Assembly: GCA_030704615.1 (NCBI GenBank)
Contig: CM060733.1
Span: forward strand, 23,126,001-23,190,000
Direction: 5' to 3'
Source: Takakia lepidozioides
Taxonomy: Eukaryota > Streptophyta > Takakiopsida > Takakiales > Takakiaceae
DNA: 64,000 nt
In this document: piece after piece, positions 47,501 through 58,213 of the stretch
Layout of the letters: each line of letters opens with the position of its first letter
Numbering within the stretch: the first letter of the stretch is position 1
Notes under the pieces: model-generated
Told to the model about the DNA's origin: nothing
Databases searched by the model: none
Seen by the model: only the letters and a program-made list of their open reading frames with translations
Position numbers and translations under genes: made by a program

Positions 47501-50500
47501 GCATGCTGAGTGCTTTCGACTCCCTTGCCAGGGCTGCTAGAGAGGTTGTCCTGGCTGTGCAGGGCCAAGAAAACCAGGGGACTTTCCGTAAGGCTGGCCA
47601 GGTCCGGCAGGCTGGGGGGAGGTCTCAGGGGACTGCCAGGGATTTTCAGCGGACTGGTATGCAGACTCAGCAGACTAGTTTGGGGTCTCAGCAAACTGGT
47701 ATGGAAATTGAGCAGACAAGATATGTCATGGAGCAGACTGCCTTGGGAAATCAGCAAACTACCGTGGAGTCTCGAGACGTCTGTGACCAAGAGACTCGCA
47801 AACAAACTGAACAGAAGACTCAGGATGACACTGAAAAGGACACTCCCATTGCGAACCAGCATTGCCAGAAGACTCAGAAGACCTCACAGCAGACCTCAGT
47901 GGAGTCTGCTGAACATTACCCTCCATAGACTGTCCTCCACGACTTGCCCACAACATTTGTTACTGAGTCTGTTATAACGGGACATTGGCACATTCAACGG
48001 TCTGACCAACAGTGGATGTCTGAGCATTTGACCCAATTGAAATAGACATCATCTGCCCAACCCAACTTCTTAATGTCTGCCAACTCTTTGTCAACGGTGC
48101 CAGAAACAACTTTCCCCCGCCGGATAAGTTCACCCACACACTTAGGCCCACACGATGTAACTATGACCTCGGTAAATCCTCAGTATCCATCATCCCGTAT
48201 GACTTTTGAGCTTAGCCCTGTCTTTGTTCGTTCATTGGCGAGAGTCATCGATGAATTTGAAGTGAGCGAACCGACTTGTAGAGCAGTAAACCGCATCATA
48301 GACCTTACAGCAGAATCCGATGAGGGAATTCAAGCCAACCCGACCCTACATGTCTCTGATTGCACCCTTCTCATCGCTTTCAACCCCGAGTCTGTTCTGT
48401 CAGCAGACCCTCAAAACTTACTTGATGGTGAAATTGATAGTCTGTTGGTGCGCCTACAAGACCAGAACCACCGTATGGCAGAGCAGGACACGCAGCAGAC
48501 TGACAAAACTGCCAATGGGAGTGCACAGACGACCAGAGAGGAGACTACCCTGGACACTGTAGAGTACACTGCCCAGGAGACTAACCGGGATAAAGGGCAG
48601 GAGACTGTCCAGCAAACTGCACGGGGAGTTGTCCAGCAGACTAGGCAGGAGACTGCCGTGGGTGCAGATGACATTGTTCCGGAGTCTGCCAACGACATTG
48701 CCCCGGAGACTGCAAATGACTCCCACGCCCAACAGAGTATCCGCAAGACTGCCCATGAGTCTGCTCCTACGTCTGAGAATCCCTTCCACCAGACTCCACA
48801 ATACTCTGCCCAAGAGACTACACACAAGTCTGCTCAGACGAGTTCACAAGACTTTGGTCAGCAGACAGCACATGACTCCGCCGAGGTGACTACCCTGCTT
48901 AGAGAGTCTGCCTGGATGCAGCAGACTCTGCCCACCCGACTGCACATGAGTCTGCCAGGTGACTGCAGCAGCAGACCCTGCCCACCAGACTGCGCATGAG
49001 AGGTGACTGCAGCAGCAGACCCGTCCCACCAGACTGCGCATGAGTCTGCCCAGGAGACTGCAGAAGCAGGCCCTGCCCACCGGACTGCGCATGAGTCTGT
49101 CCGGGTGACTTTAGCAGACACACCCCAACAAACTGCAGCAGACCCTCTCCAGCAGACTGAACAAATGACTGCACTTGAGTTTTCCAAGGAGACTTCTTCA
49201 AAGTATGTCCAGCAGATTGCTATATAGCCCGCCCAGGAGAGTTTCAATGAGGCGACAGTTGAGGACGTCCGCAAGCAAACTTTGTCTTTGCCATCTCCGT
49301 CTCCTCTTGCTCCTGCCAATGTTGGGTCAACAACAAAGATAGGCGGTCTGCTCACACCGCCCGATTCTCGTGTTAGTTCAACGCATGTCATTCGTGAGGC
49401 TGCGAGGACTGGACCAGCAAGTGTCAACAAATCGACTGACACTCTTCTGCTGCGCAGCAGAGGTGCAATATTGCGGCAGTCTGGGCAAGTCGTCCCAGGC
49501 ATTGCGGTAGAGAACACCTCCGTCTGAGCAGAAAGAGGAAAAGCCCAAAAACGTCCGGTCATAGAGGCGGTCAAGGAGACTGGAGAGGGTCATGTTCAAA
49601 AGAGACCAGCCAGGAAAGGCAAGTCAGATGTGTTTATGAACAAGGACCGCCGATTGTGTTTGGACATGGACAAGGAGGTGGCAAAGTTACTGGCGTCGAA
49701 GAAGTAAGTCATATGTGTCTATTGCTCGGTCGTGTTTTTTTAAAGTTGCCTTTGCAGGTATGTATTTTCTAGCAGTCTACTGGCTTCTTGTTTGCAATCT
49801 TGTAAGGCCTGTACTCGGTCTGCTGTGACTGTGCCCCACAGTTGTGTTTGTCGACTTTGTCGAATGTCAGGTCTGTTGTTCGGTCTGATGTGACAATGCA
49901 GTCCACTGTCCGAATATCCACTGTCCGATTGTCGGGTCTATTGGTCGGTCTGCTAAGAGTCTCCCTTGACTTTGGTTTCTGGACTTTCTGGTAATTAAGT
50001 TCCCCTCATCGGTCTGCTAAGACTGTGCAGCAGACTGATGTTTTTGGACATTGTGGAATGAGTGATGTCTTGGTGGGGTCTATTGTATGTGCAGGATTGG
50101 AAGTCGTTTCCGGCAATTGATGTCCATACATGTAGCTGCTAGAAATAGCATGGTGTATTTTTTCGAAGGAGACTCACGGTTCCGATGTGGCATTGCGCCG
50201 GAAGACATGAAAGCACTGAACGTGGTTGAGTCGGAGTGCTCGGACAGACTTTTGGATGTCTGGTGTCGTTTTTTCGAGCACACCCTAGACTCGAGGACGT
50301 ATGGACTGTCGCTCTTTTGCCAACGTCGACGTGGTCTGTTTTCCAAACTTTCGACATAGCCCCACGCGAAACTTTGGTGGCAAACCTTGATGGTGCCTTG
50401 ACTCCTGCGCGACTTGGCAAAGACATTAAAGACTGCACTCATATATTGGTGCCGGTCTTGCAAGGGTAAGGCCCGACGGACTTGTTGCACATTTTGCTGT

Positions 50501-51171
50501 CTGCTGAATATTGGGTCTTCTGTGTGTGTTCGACCTCATGGTCTGTTCGACTGTCGTGTGAGTTGGACGTCATGGTCTGTTGGACTCCTGCACTCTTGGA
50601 CTGTTGGTCTGCTGGACTGTTAGTCTGTTGCATCTGTTGGAGTGCTGTGTGTGTTGGGCAGTTGGCCATTTGGACAGCCGAGTATGTTTGTCTGTTGGTC
50701 TGCAGAGTCTGTTGGGTTTGGGACTAATGAAATTGTCGGGCATGTTCATTTTTACATTGAAGGTGCCACTGGAGTGTCATTATCATCGACCTAAGGAAAG
50801 GCGCCTACACCCACTTGAACTCCCGGAGGGAAATGCATACTTGCGTACAGCTCCTTGGTTGGATTCGGAAGGTGCATGTAGGGTGCTTTGGATATGCTGT
50901 TGGGACTCCACGATGGGATGAAGTAATGGCATTTTAGTTCAACTCTCCCGAAGTGCCCCAACAACCTTTCAGTTGGGAGTGTGGATTTTACGTGATGTCT
51001 TTCATTGAAGGGTATTACGACTGGCTGAAAGGCGATAGGCAGAAAACCAAAGAGAGAGGACAAGCCTTCACACCAAGATGGTTTAATTTCAGGTTTCCGT
51101 TACTGCAACGATTGCAGTGTGTAAAGTATATCCGCCGTGGTTTGGACGATGCAGAAAAACTGCTCCCTTGA
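44535..51171 (+). pseudogene. MULE-2 accessory gene with C-terminal Ulp1-type (C48) cysteine peptidase domain
   Basis: Begins MEEACAKGGPDWIDF near 44535. After an in-frame TAG at 44629-44631 it continues with a Cys/His finger (RLRCPFCEEAINDKIQLNRH, then C) and a Ser-rich region. Exons at about 45560-45661 (EAKEKWLNAMCDGKAGNILD) and 46164-46420 (AAHHTAQSIRKAISTWWTPR) follow, then about 46.4-49.5 kb rich in QQT/QET/ESA codons made from CAGCAGACT repeats. The C-terminus (about 50.1-51.17 kb) is a Ulp1/SENP-like fold: THILVPVLQ, HWSVIIIDLRKGAYTHLNS (catalytic His; Asn at the usual Asp), then QQPFSWECGFYVMSFIEGYY (Gln and catalytic Cys). A TAG at 50935-50937 separates the His and Cys parts. Ulp1 proteins remove SUMO-like modifiers; this copy looks inactive. 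Confidence 0.7.
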
Positions 51172-52074
51172 GGAAATAAATATATACATTCAATGTTGTT
51201 TCAATTCACATTCTGAATGTATGTAATATTTTCTGAGATGAAGGCCTACAAATACTCATACTGTTCCCACCTATGCAAGTTCGTCAAAAGAAGTCGTACA
51301 ATGGCCGAACAATACAGTCCAGTAGACAACCACCCCACGTCCTCACTTGGGCAGACTACTTGGTTCTACTATTAACTACTGTTAGCAGACTACAGTAGTC
51401 TCCGTTTGTTTGACCATTCTGCCGCGCAGTCTGCTGGCCGCTAAGCAGTCTGCTGGCTAGTCTGTTGCATGCTGAGAAGTCTGTCGCACAGTCTGCTGGC
51501 CGCTCATCAGTCTGCTCGGCAGAGTGTGTGGCACTTTGATGCATAGTGTATATGTGTGCAGTTGGGCTCCGTGACTGGGCGAGTACGCTCTGTGGGAGCA
51601 TTTCGATGGACAGTGCAGAAGACCACACAGTCAGTCCATACTGTATGTCTGCTAGACCACCCAGTCTGTTAGCCAAAAACAATCAGCAGACTTGGCAGTG
51701 TTATTCTGTACTTGTGTAGTCTGCTTAGTAGTCTGTTTCGCCATTTCCGCGGTCTGTTGAGCAGAATGCCCAATCTTCCGCAACTGGACGGTGGGGTGCT
51801 CTGAGCTCTGATGGAATGCACTTCCAGGCTGTTAATGATGCAAACATGTATGTACTCTCTTGTGGACCTTTTATTTCTCTGCATGGAAGATGATGGCATA
51901 ACATTGTTTTGCTGTGTGAGTATGTTGTCTACTTGGGTCCCGCCCAACGGTCTGAAACCTTAACAATTTTAGAGTATATTTTCGTTGCAGGTGTTGGGGC
52001 ATACACCCTATTGCGCGTTCTCCGCAAGACTCTGGGTCGGGTTTTCCATGCTTCGACGAAATCCCTCTTCCTTT

Positions 52075-55000
52075 TCAGAGACAATCATTATTGTCATCAA
52101 CAGGTCGGAAAGGTTTTGCTACACGAGGATGTAGCATCCCAGTAGCACTTTTGGCCAGGATATCAATAAGCTGCCCTCTACAGATTCGAAGGCACGACAA
52201 CATATGTGTCTCAAGGTACTTGTCATCATCCACAATACGAAGTATATCTGACCATTCTTCGGCCATACTCAGTGGGACGTAGACGGGTTCCTCGAGGGGT
52301 GCAAAGTCACAATCCTCCACAGGTCTGTCCATCGCACCAACCTCCCCTGCGACAGTCGTTTTATCCAACATCAGATTATGCAATCCTCCATGTATGGTTC
52401 CGAGCGTCGTGCCACATGCACGCACTATGAGTCCATCCTGCAAGTCGAGATGAAGCAACTTCAGCACTTTCACTTGGTGTTTGCACAAATTGCCTTTCAT
52501 TGCCCATGGGCAAGTGCAAGAAGCCCAATCCGATCCAGGGTTGTAAACAATGTAGGTTGTGTCTGGGTGATTGCTGCTTAGCACATACGCTGGTTGTCTT
52601 TCCACCAAGGGTAGAGTCACATTGCTCGCTGGAATGTCCCTGGCCGCTAGCACAGAGCTAGATATGTACTTTTCATGTTTGTCATTGCGTATGAACCCAT
52701 GCGTCTTCAAATGAATTACGTACCAATAGTGTGTGAGCACACGGCCCGTGAGTTCCCATATTAGCCAATCAACTCTTCGACCAGTCATTTTGTCTTTCCC
52801 CATCCTTAGTCTAGCCTTCAAGTTTCCATGGTATGCCTCAATGCTAGCAATTGTGTCTTGACTAGCATGTGGAACATGACGAGCAGCAGTACACCACATT
52901 GCTATTTTAGGAAACCGTTCCTTGTCGATGTACTTTAAAAATTCCCGGGCATTCCGATATTTCTTTCTCATGTCCCTGATTGTTTTGGCAACCCATAGAA
53001 GCGGTTTTTTGGGATTGCTTGGTCCACCTCTACAATACATGAGGTCTCCCATATCCTTCAACACGTTTGCTGCTGTGACGGGATCTTTGGTCTTCTGGCA
53101 TGATTGATTTACCCATGCCTTGCGTACATGCCAAAGGCACAGGGAAATGAGGACTCTTTTGAAAGCAACCCTGCACATAACACATCCACATGAGGCACTT
53201 CAGAGGGAACTCCTGTCAGTGGACACCATCCGAGTGCTGGAGACCTCCAACAGACTTCACACCAACCCCTAAACGGACTTGGTGGTAAGACACTGCCTGC
53301 GAGTGTGGCGGGCTGACTTCCCCTCCCAAGTCTGCTAGCAGACCCATGAAGCGTGCCAGCAGACTCGGCCCTACGAGTCTTGTGGCGGACGCCGCCTGGC
53401 GAGTCTGCCAGCGGACTCGGCCCGTTCAGTGTACCAACGGACTTGCCCACACAAGTCTGTCAGCGGAGTTGGTCCGTTGACTGCAAGCGGACTCGCCCAC
53501 ACGAGTGTGCATCGGACTCTCTGAGTCGAGTCTGCCAGGGTACTGGCGCAGGCGTGTGTGCCAGCCGAGTAGCCCAAAGCAGACTCTACACCAATCCCTA
53601 CACGAACTTGGTCGCAAGACACTGCCTACGGGTCTGGCGGGCCGACTTCCCCTCCCAAGTCTGCCAGCAGACCCATAAAGGGTGCCAGCAAACTCGCCCA
53701 TGCGAGTCTTCTGGCGGACTCGGCCGGGCAAGTCTACCATCGACTTGGTCGGGCGAGTCGGGCTTACCCACGCGACTTGGTCCGAGTCCAGTCTGCCAGC
53801 AGACTCGCGCATGCGAGTCTCTCAGGGAACTATCGCACGCGACTCTGCCACAGACTCTACCAAAACACACTATGACGACAGTTGCATGCCAGAGGACTTT
53901 GACAGTGGGTGTCTGTTGAGGTATGGAAGACTCACCTTATAACGTTGATTTCAGCATCCGCATCATCAACAATGAAAGCATTGGGTCGCCAGGTCGGCAT
54001 ATCTGCGTGGAGTCGGTCACGCAAGGCTGTCATCCACGGCACCAGGTCTGTTGTCCTATTCCTGGCGGATATGATGTACGCAACTGGTATATCGTTCAGC
54101 CACTCGTCAAAAACCATCAACGTGTACAATGAGAACTGTTCAGATGCACTATGTCACTATGTCAGTTGGTTCCAATGTGCAACATCCTACGAACAATTGA
54201 TTTGCAGAAATGGTAAGAGGGATGAATCGTACCTTGTGGTGATTGTCCCGAGGGTTGCATCGCATGCAACGATACGCGCATGTCCCAATTGAAGCATTCT
54301 CTGCTTCTGCCACTCAGTTTGAATGCCAATAATGAATGTCAAATCTCCATCGTAATGCTTGAAGGTTAGTGCCAATGTTTCTTCTCAATAGAAGAAGACT
54401 GATGCGAGGTTCAGGTCTTTCCACATGCAGACGTTGTCGGCATCGTTGGCATGCTCAGCCAGGTTGCGGACATCTTGCCCGAGGAGGAAATCATCACGTG
54501 TCCATGCATCTCCCAAACTTGTGTTGTTCATGACATGCTCCTTGTGTTCCATCATGATTTGTGTGACCGTGAGGCCTCGGCACAAACACTCAACGACCCA
54601 GGCTTTCAATTCCTTTCCTGAACTTTGCGGTCTTGCCATGGGAGGGTTTCCCTAGGGCATCCACGTGCTCCATGTTGTTGTAGTATGTGAGGACACAAAT
54701 GTCCGGGGCAAGATAAGATTGCTGCACTTTGAAACAACAAAGGCACTCGCGCTTGCACGACTCTCCGTAGTCCGACTTCTTCCTTCTTGGGCCTTTATGC
54801 GGGTGTTTAGTGCCAGCACCCACATCCGGACCTCCATGCTTTTGTTTTGGATCCTTGACAGTTGCATTGACCGTGTGCTTGTCGTCGGGTCCGTAGCAGC
54901 ATTGATACCTATCAAATGGAATTCAAAAGCCAAAATATCAACCTATGGACTTATGGAAGCCACAGTCGGAGACAAATACAAATCACAACAACAATGCAGT

Positions 55001-55460
55001 GACATCCCTAAACCACAATGAGGATGGTGCACACATGATACTGCTCAAGAAGGAGTTCCCTCTGGGAGCTTTCCGCACTCTGGCGTCCACTTTATTGTGC
55101 ACATGTACCCAATATTGAGTGGGGCAGTCCTCCACACTCTCCTCTCCATGGACAAAGTCCGCAACTCTATCCCAAGGTATACAAGCCTTTTTAACACGCA
55201 CTTGCACCCCCCTAAACCCATATTGCGTTTCACACTTCCAATGGATGTCCTTATTGTTGAAAGGTCCTGGTTTCGATGTTTGCAGACTTTGTCGAAGAGT
55301 GCGTATAAGCCGGCTCTCAAATTGTTGCATGTCGTTGGCTTCCGCTCCTACGTCCATGCCCTGTATAGTGCAAAACACACGCTCCAGAACCTGCAACGAA
55401 AGCGCCGCAGGACACGATGGAGAACGTGCATGGAGAAACAGGACCCACGTTTACAGCTGG
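52075..55460 (-). CDS. MULE-2 transposase (D-D-E core and SWIM zinc finger)
   Basis: Mutator-superfamily transposase that would bind the MULE-2 TIRs and cut the element out. Segments on - in order: N-terminal region (54983-55396), Cys/His DNA-binding segment (CKRECLCCFKVQQSYLAPDI, then TYYNNMEHVDALGKPSHG, about 54650-54760), helical segment with ELKAWVVECLCRGLTVTQIM, core with first Asp (GIQTEWQKQRM, ARIVACDATLGTITTRYD, near 54290), second Asp (FDEWLNDIPVAYIISARN, then NAFIVDDADAEINVI, near 53950), then after a 0.75-kb intron CLWHVRKAW, the Glu motif DTIASIEAYHGNLKARLRMG (near 52840) and SWIM SDWASCTCPWAMKGNLCKHQ (near 52510). The last exon (52075-53178) is open for 367 codons. The intron at 53180-53930 is packed with CAGACT-type repeats. 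No stop was seen in the catalytic exons, so this is the best-preserved transposase here. Confidence 0.8.
53247..53710. repeat. Tandem duplication of about 330 bp in the MULE-2 transposase intron
   Basis: CAGACTTCACACCAACCCCT (about 53249) and CAGACTCTACACCAATCCCT (about 53579) begin two collinear stretches. Both contain TAAGACACTGCCT or GCAAGACACTGCCTAC, GACTTCCCCTCCCAAGTCTG and AGCAGACCCAT. Between and within them AGTCTGCCAGC and CAGCGGACTCG recur every 20-40 bp. Confidence 0.8.
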
Positions 55461-55464
55461 TGGC

Positions 55465-55786
55465 AGATGGCAAGCGGCAGAGATAAGGCCCTAAATTGGA
55501 GGGTTGTGATGGGATTCATCCTGGACAGCCCAGATCTTGCAGGCGGGCAGACACGCGTACACGCGGACTAGAGGGAGCGGACCTGCCGCAGCGGACTAGC
55601 CCCAGCGGACCGGCCGGTGGACGGACCGCGGGAGGGGCAGCCGCGGCAGCAGCGGCGGGCGTGGGCGACCGCGGGCAGCGGCAGGCGGGTGGGCGCGGGT
55701 GGGGGGGCGTCCGTCGTCCGGACAACGGGCCCACCGCCCTTCTCGCATGCTTGCGTTCATGACCCTATTATTGTAAAATGAGAGGC
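55465..55786. repeat. MULE-2 right terminal inverted repeat
   Basis: Reverse complement of the left TIR but longer. It has extra units such as GCCGCAGCGGACTAGCC and CAGCGGACCGGCCGG, so the CAGCGGACT word that fills the element body is also part of its terminus. Confidence 0.9.
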
Positions 55787-56696
55787 GTTGTGAATGATCG
55801 TAAAGCCATGAGGTATATGGCCTTGAAGCATTTGTGGATATAAGATATCGGGATATGAAAGTTATTGTATAGTGCATCAATGCTAGCATTATGGATACCC
55901 CCGCGAGTGCCAGCCGTGATAACGGAAAGTGGGCCAATATTCCAGCCCTTACGCCGGATAGCTAGGATAAGTGGTGCATACTTTTGCCGTTTCTCTAGGA
56001 TGGAGGAGGTAGGGTAGTGATCATGGCAAAATGTGAATTCAACAAAATGGATGGTAATATGTGGGGACGGGGAGGTGGGCACTGGGGTATTAATGGGTAG
56101 ACCATGAACAAGCAGGATGTCCGGGTAGAGCCGGACGGGGCAGGTATAAGGGGAACGTAGGCAGGTACATGGAAGTAACCACGGGGGGACAGTGTGGTCT
56201 GGGGGCCTGCCTTGATAGGTGCATGCATTAATAAGTGAGAACTAGCGGGTTTTGGATCGTTGCATAAGGAGTTTGTGGATGTATCAGACTGCATGGTTGT
56301 GACGGGTTATGTGGAGACCGTGTATAACCGGATGGGTGCACTGGCTGAGGGGTGCGGCCATGTGTCTCTAACCTGATAGGTGTGCAGACATACATGACAG
56401 TACGGTGAGGGAAATAGGCGTGGCCAGAAAACGTGTTTGCGTTGGTGACCCATATATTGAGCGTAACGGAATTGAAGTGTTTGTTTAATTTGTGCATCAG
56501 TCGTAGCATTGGAGTGCCAGAAGTGGTTGGATAGTTTGTGATGGAGTATTGTGAACTGTGTCCATTTTTAATGTTGATTTTGGTATGGCTCGCAGATGTA
56601 GTGGCTTATTGATGGGCCTCCCTAGTAAGGGTGGTAAAGAGGTTGCGTACTGGTTTAGGATCGGGAGGGTTGGGGATGGGATGTACCAGCCAGAAC

Positions 56697-56724
56697 GGGG
56701 GGGGGGGGGGGGGGGGGGGGGGGG
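56697..56724. repeat. Poly(G) run of about 28 bp inside LINE sequence
   Basis: An almost uninterrupted G run on +. It is a likely slippage hotspot and G-quadruplex former, and assembly length here is uncertain. Confidence 0.85.
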
Positions 56725-56851
56725 TGTGGATAGGGTCGTTGGTGGGATCAACAAAGGGTTCAAGAGCGCCCGTTTGAGCGAGGAGGTCAGCCTCCTCGTT
56801 ACCAGCGATGCCGGTGTGTGACCGGACTTTTAGAAAGTGCAGGAATGCTAT

Positions 56852-58213
56852 TCCGTGAGCCTAGAGCTGTGAGCTTGAGAGCCCAGGAGCTCGTGAGCCC
56901 AGCATAGGCTCACGCTACGTCATCTTTGAATTCGGAACTTACAGGGCCTATTTCCGCGGGAGGCACCTATTTCCGCGGATTGATTCATCTTTTTCAGCCA
57001 TTGCAGACGACATCTTTCACATCCATCCTACCCCCGGCCCTCATCTGCCCTCATCTTATAACAGGGATTTCATTAGTGTGCGATTGTCGAAGTGAGAGAG
57101 AATAAGTGTGCTGGTTACATGAATGAGTGTGATGATTACAGGTTTTCATGAGAACATGAATCTCAGACAACAATAGTGCCATCAGTGTGTTCATACTGGG
57201 TATAAGAAGGCGCGTACAGGTTTCCATGACGAAATATATCTTAGATACAACAGTGGTTTTTTTTTTTCAAAAATTTTAATTGTTTAAAATACAAAACATG
57301 GGCCCTCAGATTTCGTTTGCGCCGGCGCATACCCGTTTTCATAAAATAAAATAAAAATCAGATTTCAGTTTTTTTCTTTTTCTTTTTTTTCTTTTTTTTC
57401 TTTTTCAGACAGTGGCCCTCAGATTTCGTATGCGCCGGCGCATACCCGTTTTCATAAAACAAAATAAAATTCAGATTTCAGTTTTTTCTTTTTTCTTTTT
57501 CTTTTTATTTTCTAAACAGGGGACAGTGGCCCTCAGATTTCGTATGCGCCGGCGCATACCGCTTTTCATGAAATAAGAGAAACTTTCAGATTTCAGTTTG
57601 TGTTTTTTTTTCTTTTTCTTTTCCCCCTCAAAACAGGGGACAGTGGCCCTCAGATGTCGTATGCGCCGGCGCATACCGCTTTTCATAAAATAGAATAAAA
57701 TTCAGATTTCAGTTTTTCTTTTCTTTTCTTTTCTTTTCTTTCCAAAACAGGGGACAGTGGCACTTAGATTTCATATGCGCCGGCGGATACCACTTTTCAT
57801 AGAATAAAATAAAATTCGGATTTCATTTCCCCGCCCCCCCCCCAAAACAGGGGACAGTGGCCCTCAGATTTCGTATGCGCCGGCGCATACCCGTTTTCAT
57901 AAAATAAAATAAAATTCATATTTCAGTTTTTTGTTTTTTAAAATTTCAAAACATGGGCAGTGGCCCAGTGGTCAGTGGTCCACTACCAGGGGTCAGGGTC
58001 CAGTGGTAAGTGGTCAATGGTTAGTCCACTAACCATTGACTAACAATGTCAGTGATTAATTGTCTTTTTTGGCCTCCTCGGATATAGGGTCGCTATACAG
58101 TCATCCGCGGAAATACGTCCCCTTTCTGCATGTTTTGACGACCCATCCAGGCTTAGAATAATATATAATTGTTATTATGGGCTCACGATTCTACGCTCAC
58201 CGCTCACCGCTCA
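56852..58213. mobile_element. Non-autonomous MULE-1 relative inserted in the LINE RNase H region
   Basis: The left end CGTGAGCCTAGAGCTGTGAG aligns with the MULE-1 family terminus GCGTGAGCCTGGCGCGTGAG. The right end, read inward, is TGAGCGGTGAGCGGTGAGCG, then GTGAGCCCA, a block also present near the left end. Both subterminal regions carry TTTCCGCGG words, which MULE-1 also has near its right end (CCCGCGGATTGGCACC, CCGCGGAA). The ends interrupt the LINE between the IPGPTH/LDAKP part and GIAFLHF. No transposase is encoded. The interior is a six-unit tandem array plus AGTGGTC-rich sequence. The exact ends and target duplication could not be fixed. Confidence 0.7.
57301..57905. repeat. Six tandem units of about 114 bp, each with an 18-bp palindrome
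   Basis: Each unit has CAGTGGCCCTCAGATTTCG, then the palindrome GTATGCGCCGGCGCATAC, then CCGTTTTCATAAAATAAAAT, CAGATTTCAGTTT and a T/CT-rich spacer. Palindromes lie at 57315-57332, 57428-57445, 57542-57559, 57659-57676, 57773-57790 and 57873-57890; spacings are 113, 114, 117, 114 and 100. Four copies are perfect; the first and fifth have one or two substitutions. The spacers drift (pure T/C runs) while the palindrome core is kept. Confidence 0.95.

Larger units (their letters stand above)
43049..55786. mobile_element. MULE-2, 12.7-kb Mutator-like element with transposase and Ulp1 gene
   Basis: The ends are GCCTCTCATTTTACAATAAT at 43049 and its reverse complement ending at 55786. TIRs run about 240 bp (43049-43290) and 320 bp (55465-55786); they differ mainly by expansion of GC-rich CAGCGGACT-type sequence. 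The flanks GCTGTGAAT (43040-43048) and GTTGTGAAT (55787-55795) form a 9-bp target duplication with one mismatch, the size expected for MULEs. The target is the LINE ORF, whose frame is restored by excision. The element encodes a + strand Ulp1-type gene and a convergent - strand transposase. This pairing is known from Kaonashi-type MULEs that carry captured ULP1-like peptidase genes. Confidence 0.92.

Noticed and set aside
48411-48827. Ser/Val/Cys-rich - strand frames at 48.4-49.6 kb
   Set aside because: They are antisense readings of the CAGCAGACT repeats in the + strand Ulp1 gene.
57301-57905. CRISPR-like array (regular repeat with spacers)
   Set aside because: The 'spacers' are related low-complexity T/C runs, the repeat is about 80 bp with drift, the context is a plant transposon and there are no cas genes.
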